Source of the DNA: Burkholderiales bacterium
Lineage (GTDB): Bacteria > Pseudomonadota > Gammaproteobacteria > Burkholderiales > Burkholderiaceae_F
Assembly: GCA_021205255.1 (NCBI GenBank)
Contig: JAJPXW010000169.1
Location: 2,762 to 7,773 of the forward strand
Length of the DNA stretch: 5,012 bases
Direction of reading: 5' to 3'
Shown: piece after piece, positions 1 to 5,012 of the stretch
Layout: each line of letters opens with the position of its first letter
How positions within the stretch are numbered: position 1 is the first letter of the stretch
Position numbers and translations under genes: made by a program
Notes under the pieces: generated by a model
Databases searched by the model: none
Told to the model about the DNA's origin: nothing
Seen by the model: the letters and a program-made list of their open reading frames with translations, nothing else

Positions 1-64
1 ATTTGTTTCTTAGAATCCAAAAGGACTAGTGTCCGGAACTTGAGGAAATTGAGAGACGAAAAGA

Positions 65-3000
65 ATGACCAGTACAACAACAGCAAGCGATTTTAACGCC
101 CCTCCTCCTCATAGATCTAAATCAGCATTAAAAACAGTATTCCTAACCATCGTATGGATTCTGATTGCGATCTATTTTCTAATAGCTATTCTTTTATTGG
201 CAGTCCGGCTTTTCTTTCTGCCGCTCGTAGAGTCTGAAAAACCGTATATAGAAGAGAAACTTACAGAATATATCCACTATCCAGTCAAGATCGGAGCAAT
301 TAAGGGTTCCTGGCAACTCTTTAATCCAGGCATCGATATCGAAGACATTACCATTGGTGGAGACGACGGCATAAAAGTTGGCCGAGTTTCAGCTCTACTG
401 TCTCTTCTTACTTTCGTTAGGTTCGAACCAATCTTTTCTAGCTTAGTTATAGAAAATCCAAGCGCCACGATTTATCGGGACGGACCCATGCGTTTTACTT
501 TCATGGGTCAGGAAATAGACTTAGAAAAGCAATCCAGTTCTGACTCCAATGAGACCCTTTGGAAAGTTCTTAACTTGATTTCCCATCAGAAACAAATAGA
601 ACTTTACGGAGGAGTATTTAGGACAGTCGATCAAGCCAATAACCAGTCTTTCGAAATTACCGACATTAAGGCTGCAATTGTTAATTCAACACTCACTAAG
701 AGAGCTGCGCTTGAGCTTACCTTCCCTAAGGAAATCGCCGATCCAATTGATATAAGAGCCAAACTTACTCCGTCCAATCCTCTGAAGATTACTAACATTG
801 CTTCTTGGAATGGCGAGTTTTATCTAAACACCCAAAAAATCGATTTCACAGAGGTGGCAAAGTGGGTGCCTGACTTTAATGTCAAGTACAGAGGCGTTGG
901 CAGCGGTTCAATCTGGCTTGACACAGTAGAGTGGATGCCCACGGAAGCTACTTTTATTGGAGCTCTTTCAAATGTGCACTTGCAGCTTGAGCCTTCCCTT
1001 AAACCATTGGAAATAACTTATTTGACTGGGAAGTTGCAGGGCGAAATAAAAGGCCATACCTATTCCCTGTCAACGGAAGATCTTGCCTTACAGCTAGCCT
1101 CAGGAACCAAAGTACCTGACTTAGACACCAGCATCTCTCTTACGTTTAATAACGACGATCAACTCCTTAGCGGCTCTATAAAAGGCAACGAGATAAACCT
1201 CGGGGTAATAGAGGAATTGTTCCCTTCCCTGCCTATTGCGCAAAATTTCAAAGATTTCGTCATCCAGCGCAAGCTTTCAGGAATTCTCTACAACATAGCA
1301 GCTCAGTGGGATGGTTCCCCGGACAGACCCCTCACTTACGAAGGCTCCTTGTCCTTCAAGCAACTATCGAGTGCAAGCTATACCCCTGTCGATGCAAGCG
1401 ATAAATTGTGGTTGCCGGGTTTTAGAAATCTTACTGGCTCGGCTAAATTCAATCCGAAAGGAGGAGAAGTAGTTCTTAATTCCCCTAACTCGGGTCTTTC
1501 TATTCCTAAAGTCTTTCCAGTTGCCAGCTACAACTTCGAAAAATTTATTCTTAACGCAGACTGGAATCTGGAAAACAAGATTTCAGTCAAGATTAAAGAC
1601 TTTCAGTTGGAAAATCCCGATTTAGCCGCAAATGCCAATGGCGAATACATAGTTGACGGCTCTCCTTTAGGCTATCTCAATGCACACGCCGACATCCAAC
1701 GCATTGAAGCCGCTTCCGTTTGGAAGTTTGTGCCACTTATAGTAGGCAAAGAGGCCCTAACTTGGTTTCACTATGGCCTTTTAAAAGGCTCTGGGAGCGG
1801 GCAGGCCGATTTCAAAGGGCCAATCAATGCCTATCCTTTCAGGGATTCCTCCGAGGACAAGTTCATAGCAAAATTCAATGGGCATAACATCGCTCTGGAC
1901 TTCTTCCCCATTCAAATGACTCAGCCGACAAAGAAGCGCAATCCAGGTGCTGTTTGGCCGACTGTTAGCCAGATTGACGGGACATTAACTATTCAAGGAG
2001 ACGATTTAAGCGCCGAAGTAGTCGCTGGGAAATATCGGGACGTCCTAATTGCAAAAGGCGTGCTCAGCCTACCGGCAATGATGGTTCAGCCACTTACTTT
2101 AACAGTAGACGGAATGGCCGACGGAGCTCTGGAATCGTATATAAAATTTATTAACGATTCGCCACTGAGAACGCTTACAGGAAATATTTTTGGGAAAGCG
2201 GTGGCGACTGGCAATGGCACTTTCCATGTTAATTTGTCCGTGCCTATCGTAGCAAAACCCGACATAAAGGTGAATGGAACCTTTGCAGTTGAAAATGTAG
2301 GACTTAACCTCAATCAATTCGACATTCCTAATCTACCCAACATAACTGGAAAGATAAACTTCTCCGAAAAAGGGGCAAGCTCCGCCAACCTCAAAGGCAA
2401 GACTTTCGGACAAACTGTCGGTCGTAGCTTCGATGTCAATGAGAAAGGCGCAGTTACATTTAAGGCCAATGGATTCGTGACGCCTCCTTTGCTTCAGTTC
2501 GTAGTACCCGTCGATATGTTGAAACCGATGATAGGAAACTACTTAGCTGGAACTACGCCTTTCAATTTAAGTGGCTCTCTTAATGCCGGTAAGTTCAAAC
2601 TCGATGCTTCCAGTCCCCTAACCGGAATGCAGATCAAGCTACCTGCTCCGTTTACTAAAGCCGCGGGTCCAGCTCAGCCATTTACGCTTGCCTTAACTGA
2701 TGAAAAAGGGACTTCCGATGTCTCTATTAAATTAGGAAATCAGCTAAGCGGAAGAATGATTATCCGCAATGGAAATGTAGCGAGCGCTGCCTTTGGCATG
2801 GCGCAGACACCACCTATGCCCAACAGAGGCTATGCAATTGATTTCAGTACTCCTGTCATTTCAGTAGCTGCCTGGGAGAAGGTTTTTGGAGCGGATAATT
2901 CCAAGAAATCGAAAGGAAAGAGCGCTCCGCTGTCGCTTCCTGTGATTGCTTCAATGAATGTAAAGATTGGAGAACTCCAAATTGAGAACTTCAATCAGAA

Positions 3001-4021
3001 AGATTTTGTCCTTACTGGAAATACTACGCCAACAGGGTGGACGGCCAATATTTCTAGCAATCAATTACAAGGAACTGTCGATTGGGCAAACGCTTCTGTC
3101 GAGCGGTCCAAGGAAGGTAGGCTAACAGTAAATCTCTCCCATCTCTACCTTCCCGATACGTTAAAGATGACAGCCGAGCAGTCCAAACCTTTGGACATCT
3201 CCAGCGGTTGGCCAGCATTAAACGTCACCATAGGAGACCTCACATACGGCAAGTTAAGACCGGGTAGAGTCGAGTTCTCCGCTCGCAATACAGTAAGTGG
3301 CAAAGGTCATTTATGGGAGATCCTGAAACTTCACGTGACTAATCCCGACAATTCGCTAGTTTCTTCTGGAAGCTGGCAAAAAGGCTACGACGGCTCCAAC
3401 CTCACAACGCTACTAGTCGACGACAAGATTTCCAATCTTGGTGGACTGTTGAACCGGTTCGATATGAAAAATCTGGTCAAGGCTGGTAAAGGGACCATTA
3501 AGGGAGAACTTTCTTGGGATGGAACGCCAATTGGATTCAATTTCGCTAGCTTCGATGGCAATTTGAATATTTCCCTCTCTAAAGGGGAAATTCTGAAGAT
3601 AGAACCAGGTGCCGGGGCCAAACTACTGACTCTCCTTTCCCTGCAATCCTTAACTAGATTCCTAACCCTGGATTTCCGCGATTTCTGGTCCAAAGGATTT
3701 AATTTCGATTCGATCACAGGAGGAGCCAATATCGATGACGGAGTTATGGCAATCAAGGATTTAACTCTTGTGGGTAGCGGAGCGACCGTAGTTACCAACG
3801 GTACAGTCAATATGAAAAAGGAAACCGAGAATCTCAAGATTCTTATTCTTCCCGACGTCTCTTCAGCTGGCGCTTCAATAGCGTTGGCTATTGCCAATCC
3901 AGTTGTCGGATTAGGAAGCTTCCTTGCCCAGCTCGTCTTCAAGGACCCATTGAGCAAGATCTTCTCGTTTACTTACTCCGTCACAGGAACCTGGTCGAAT
4001 CCAGTAGTCAAGAAGCTCTAG
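65..4021 (+). CDS. yhdP: YhdP-family AsmA-like inner-membrane-anchored phospholipid transport protein
   Basis: This 1318-residue protein matches the YhdP family (formerly TIGR02099/DUF3971) in length (E. coli YhdP is about 1270) and layout. A polar N-terminal tail (residues 1-20) precedes one hydrophobic segment at about 24-52, an uncleaved anchor with the rest in the periplasm. Then comes the N-terminal family block (about 56-100), with the IKGSW and NPGIDIEDI motifs. The long body alternates short beta-strand-like segments. Family landmarks I recognise are W567 with GLLKGSG, PFRD at 591-594, W631 in WPTVSQIDG, a Lys/Ser-rich linker at about 945-953, and W992. The AsmA-like C-terminal block has PGAGAKLL (1181-1188), LDFRD (1202-1206) and a closing GTWSNPVV. 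E. coli YhdP, TamB and YdbH are redundant bridge-like carriers of phospholipid to the outer membrane; that role here is inferred by homology. The start is the first ATG after an in-frame TGA at 50-52. Its ribosome site is weak (GAGAG at 51-55). The gene is intact. Confidence 0.93.
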   Translation: MTSTTTASDFNAPPPHRSKSALKTVFLTIVWILIAIYFLIAILLLAVRLFFLPLVESEKPYIEEKLTEYIHYPVKIGAIKGSWQLFNPGIDIEDITIGGDDGIKVGRVSALLSLLTFVRFEPIFSSLVIENPSATIYRDGPMRFTFMGQEIDLEKQSSSDSNETLWKVLNLISHQKQIELYGGVFRTVDQANNQSFEITDIKAAIVNSTLTKRAALELTFPKEIADPIDIRAKLTPSNPLKITNIASWNGEFYLNTQKIDFTEVAKWVPDFNVKYRGVGSGSIWLDTVEWMPTEATFIGALSNVHLQLEPSLKPLEITYLTGKLQGEIKGHTYSLSTEDLALQLASGTKVPDLDTSISLTFNNDDQLLSGSIKGNEINLGVIEELFPSLPIAQNFKDFVIQRKLSGILYNIAAQWDGSPDRPLTYEGSLSFKQLSSASYTPVDASDKLWLPGFRNLTGSAKFNPKGGEVVLNSPNSGLSIPKVFPVASYNFEKFILNADWNLENKISVKIKDFQLENPDLAANANGEYIVDGSPLGYLNAHADIQRIEAASVWKFVPLIVGKEALTWFHYGLLKGSGSGQADFKGPINAYPFRDSSEDKFIAKFNGHNIALDFFPIQMTQPTKKRNPGAVWPTVSQIDGTLTIQGDDLSAEVVAGKYRDVLIAKGVLSLPAMMVQPLTLTVDGMADGALESYIKFINDSPLRTLTGNIFGKAVATGNGTFHVNLSVPIVAKPDIKVNGTFAVENVGLNLNQFDIPNLPNITGKINFSEKGASSANLKGKTFGQTVGRSFDVNEKGAVTFKANGFVTPPLLQFVVPVDMLKPMIGNYLAGTTPFNLSGSLNAGKFKLDASSPLTGMQIKLPAPFTKAAGPAQPFTLALTDEKGTSDVSIKLGNQLSGRMIIRNGNVASAAFGMAQTPPMPNRGYAIDFSTPVISVAAWEKVFGADNSKKSKGKSAPLSLPVIASMNVKIGELQIENFNQKDFVLTGNTTPTGWTANISSNQLQGTVDWANASVERSKEGRLTVNLSHLYLPDTLKMTAEQSKPLDISSGWPALNVTIGDLTYGKLRPGRVEFSARNTVSGKGHLWEILKLHVTNPDNSLVSSGSWQKGYDGSNLTTLLVDDKISNLGGLLNRFDMKNLVKAGKGTIKGELSWDGTPIGFNFASFDGNLNISLSKGEILKIEPGAGAKLLTLLSLQSLTRFLTLDFRDFWSKGFNFDSITGGANIDDGVMAIKDLTLVGSGATVVTNGTVNMKKETENLKILILPDVSSAGASIALAIANPVVGLGSFLAQLVFKDPLSKIFSFTYSVTGTWSNPVVKKL
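131..220 (+). other. Predicted N-terminal transmembrane anchor of the YhdP-like protein
   Basis: Codons for roughly residues 23-52 encode an almost uninterrupted run of Val, Leu, Ile, Phe and Ala, with Lys18, Lys23 and nearby Arg/His on the N-terminal side. By the positive-inside rule this places the N-terminus in the cytoplasm and the 1260-residue remainder in the periplasm, as expected for YhdP. The hydrophobic run is long, interrupted only by Arg48, and no clear signal-peptidase site follows it, so it reads as an anchor and not a cleaved signal peptide. The exact helix borders are estimated by eye. Confidence 0.8.
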
Positions 4022-4023
4022 GA
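4020..4023 (+). promoter_or_regulatory. Shine-Dalgarno AGGA of the amidase gene, overlapping the upstream stop codon
   Basis: AGGA shares its first two bases with the TAG stop codon of the YhdP-like gene and lies seven bases before the ATG at 4031, a good spacing. It supports that ATG as the start and suggests that ribosomes finishing the upstream gene help initiate the downstream one. Confidence 0.65.
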
Positions 4024-4030
4024 CTTTGCG

Positions 4031-4846
4031 ATGTTGAAGATAGGTACTTGCCAGATGACTTCCGGCTCTGACCGGAAAAGCAATATGAGAATTGCCGATA
4101 AACTAGTCAGAGAAGCGGCAAGCAAAGGATGCCAACTGGTATCTCTTCCTGAAATGTTTGCTCTCATGCCAAGAGATGCCAGAGAAGCATTGGCAAACTC
4201 TGAAGAATTTGGCGCCGGTCCCATCCAGGACCAAATGTCCAGTCTTGCTAAAGAGCTAGGAATCTGGCTAGTCGGAGGCAGTATTCCATTAAAGTCCGAA
4301 GATCCTTCCAAGGTTTTTAATAGCTGCCTTGTCTACGACAACAATGGAAACCTTGTCGCCCGATACGACAAAATTCACTTATTTATCTACGCTGGAACTA
4401 AGGAAAAGCATGATGAGGCCAAGCTGTACCTAGCTGGCAAAAATCCAGTGAGTTTCTTATTTCCTTTGGAAGATGGGAAGAAAGTAAAAGTTGGCTTAGG
4501 GATTTGCTATGACCTCAGATTTCCTGAGCAGTTCCGCAATTACGATGCCGATCTTCTAATTCTTCCTTCGGCTTTTACAGTACCGACTGGCCAAGCGCAT
4601 TGGGAGGTCTTGCTCCGAGCCAGAGCTATTGAGAATCTCTGCTATGTAGCGGCTCCCGCACAAACAGGAACAAATGCAGAAGGCCGATCTTTCTATGGGC
4701 ACACGCTGGCTATTGATGGCTGGGGGACTGTTCTGGATTGCATGTCGAAACCGGAAACTGGTTTCATAGAAAGCACAGTCGACCTTGATTTTCTCAGTCG
4801 AATTCGAGAAGAGCTTCCAGCGTTACAGAATAGAGTTCCGCTTTAG
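4031..4846 (+). CDS. Carbon-nitrogen hydrolase (nitrilase superfamily), Nit1/deaminated glutathione amidase-like
   Basis: This 271-residue cytoplasmic enzyme has the normal size for a single-domain nitrilase-superfamily amidase. The catalytic triad is intact: Glu41 in LVSLPEMF, Lys114 in RYDKIHLF and nucleophile Cys159 in GLGICYDLRFPE. Glu129 fits the second conserved glutamate before the loop glycine (Gly136). The CYDLRFPE context and the later QTGTNAEGRSFYGH and DGWGTVL motifs resemble the Nit1/NitFhit/YbeM branch, whose known members hydrolyse the amide of deaminated glutathione, a side product of transaminases. Other omega-amidase substrates remain possible, so the exact substrate is inferred. 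No signal peptide is visible. The gene starts nine bases after the YhdP-like gene in the same frame and is probably co-transcribed and translationally coupled with it. Betaproteobacteria commonly carry such a hydrolase next to the YhdP gene. Codon use looks like that of its neighbour, with no sign of transfer. Confidence 0.93.
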   Translation: MLKIGTCQMTSGSDRKSNMRIADKLVREAASKGCQLVSLPEMFALMPRDAREALANSEEFGAGPIQDQMSSLAKELGIWLVGGSIPLKSEDPSKVFNSCLVYDNNGNLVARYDKIHLFIYAGTKEKHDEAKLYLAGKNPVSFLFPLEDGKKVKVGLGICYDLRFPEQFRNYDADLLILPSAFTVPTGQAHWEVLLRARAIENLCYVAAPAQTGTNAEGRSFYGHTLAIDGWGTVLDCMSKPETGFIESTVDLDFLSRIREELPALQNRVPL

Positions 4847-4904
4847 TCTCATCTGCTTGCGGCGAGGAATTTTGGCCTTTGGACAACGGCCAATGGATAA
4901 TAAG

Positions 4905-4952
4905 AAAGGCAGTTAAAGCCTGCCAGTAAAACTGGCTCTTGAAACTGCCTTT
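4905..4952. terminator. Nested-hairpin intrinsic terminator between convergent genes, probably bidirectional
   Basis: AAAGGCAGTT at 4905-4914 pairs perfectly with AACTGCCTTT at 4943-4952, giving a 10-bp outer stem. Inside it, GCCAGT at 4922-4927 pairs with ACTGGC at 4931-4936 around an AAA loop. The two stems are separated by unpaired stretches of seven and six bases. Read on the minus strand, the outer stem is followed by TTTCTTATTAT, a good U-rich tail, and it begins about 20 bases after the stop of the convergent gene. Read on the plus strand, the tail is the weaker TTTGGTTTAG, 58 bases after the amidase stop. I infer a main role for the minus-strand gene and a secondary role for the plus-strand operon. 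Confidence 0.7.
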
Positions 4953-4972
4953 GGTTTAGTACTTCTTAAATC

Positions 4973-5012
4973 TTACTTTGCAGCAGTCGCATCCTTTTCT
5001 GCTTTTGGAGTT
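4973..5012 (-). CDS. C-terminal end of an unidentified convergent gene (partial)
   Basis: Reading the minus strand from the window edge, one frame gives TPKAEKDATAAK and then a TAA stop (complement of 4973-4975). The body of the gene lies beyond the window. The tail is low-complexity and rich in Ala, Lys, Glu and Asp, as in the disordered C-termini of many small abundant bacterial proteins, including some ribosomal and nucleoid-associated proteins. Twelve residues are too few to name a family. A coding reading is supported by the Ala/Lys-rich composition and by the well-placed terminator hairpin about 20 bases after the stop. It is convergent with the amidase gene. The sequence does not look like TldD, which would be expected on the plus strand in the commonest betaproteobacterial arrangement. 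Confidence 0.6.
   Translation of the reverse strand, partial: TPKAEKDATAAK

Noticed and set aside
3..32. Possible promoter, TTGTTT and TAGTGT with an 18-base spacer.
   Set aside because: The -10 element matches the consensus at only three of six positions, and so little upstream sequence is available that it cannot be distinguished from chance.
23..34. Short hairpin GGAC-TAGT-GTCC upstream of the YhdP-like gene.
   Set aside because: A 4-bp stem is expected often by chance, and it has no U-tract and no regulatory context.
3385..3957. A 190-codon open frame on the minus strand inside the YhdP-like gene.
   Set aside because: It lies wholly antisense to the strongly conserved AsmA-like C-terminal block. 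Its translation has no recognisable domain, and the frame is best explained as a codon shadow of the plus-strand gene.
4018..4311. A 97-codon minus-strand open frame opposite the start of the amidase gene.
   Set aside because: The plus-strand frame carries a clear catalytic glutamate motif over the same bases, and the minus-strand peptide resembles nothing known to me.
4872..4893. Inverted repeat TTGGCC/GGCCAA with a 10-base loop after the amidase gene.
   Set aside because: The stem is only 6 bp and neither strand has a U-rich tail after it. The much stronger hairpin just downstream explains termination better.

Overview
The window looks like ordinary chromosomal DNA from a Gram-negative proteobacterium, most likely a member of the Betaproteobacteria/Burkholderiales with moderate to low GC (mid-40s percent judged by eye). 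The main support is the pairing of a full-length YhdP-type AsmA-like envelope protein with a Nit1-like carbon-nitrogen hydrolase directly downstream. I know this arrangement from betaproteobacterial genomes, where the YhdP gene typically follows glnE and the hydrolase is often followed by tldD. YhdP itself implies an outer membrane. The taxonomic call is an inference, because no RNA gene or other strong marker is present.

Layout: bases 1-64 are a short leader with no assignable gene. Bases 65-4021 encode a 1318-residue YhdP-family protein, with an N-terminal membrane anchor and a very long periplasmic beta-rich body ending in the conserved AsmA-like C-terminal block. Nine bases later, in the same reading frame, bases 4031-4846 encode a 271-residue nitrilase-superfamily amidase with an intact Glu-Lys-Cys triad. 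Bases 4847-4972 are intergenic and contain a strong nested hairpin at 4905-4952. From 4973 to the window edge, the minus strand carries the last 13 codons or so of a convergent gene whose tail is rich in Ala and Lys.

The first two genes almost certainly form one transcription unit with translational coupling, since the ribosome-binding AGGA of the second overlaps the stop codon of the first. Their known family roles differ: lipid transport and outer-membrane homeostasis for YhdP, and repair of deaminated glutathione or a related omega-amidase activity for the hydrolase. Nothing in the sequence shows a direct functional link. The hairpin probably terminates the convergent minus-strand gene, where the U-rich tail is best, and may also stop transcripts from the plus-strand operon. 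I saw no mobile element, CRISPR array, tRNA or rRNA, and no evidence of a previously undescribed system.
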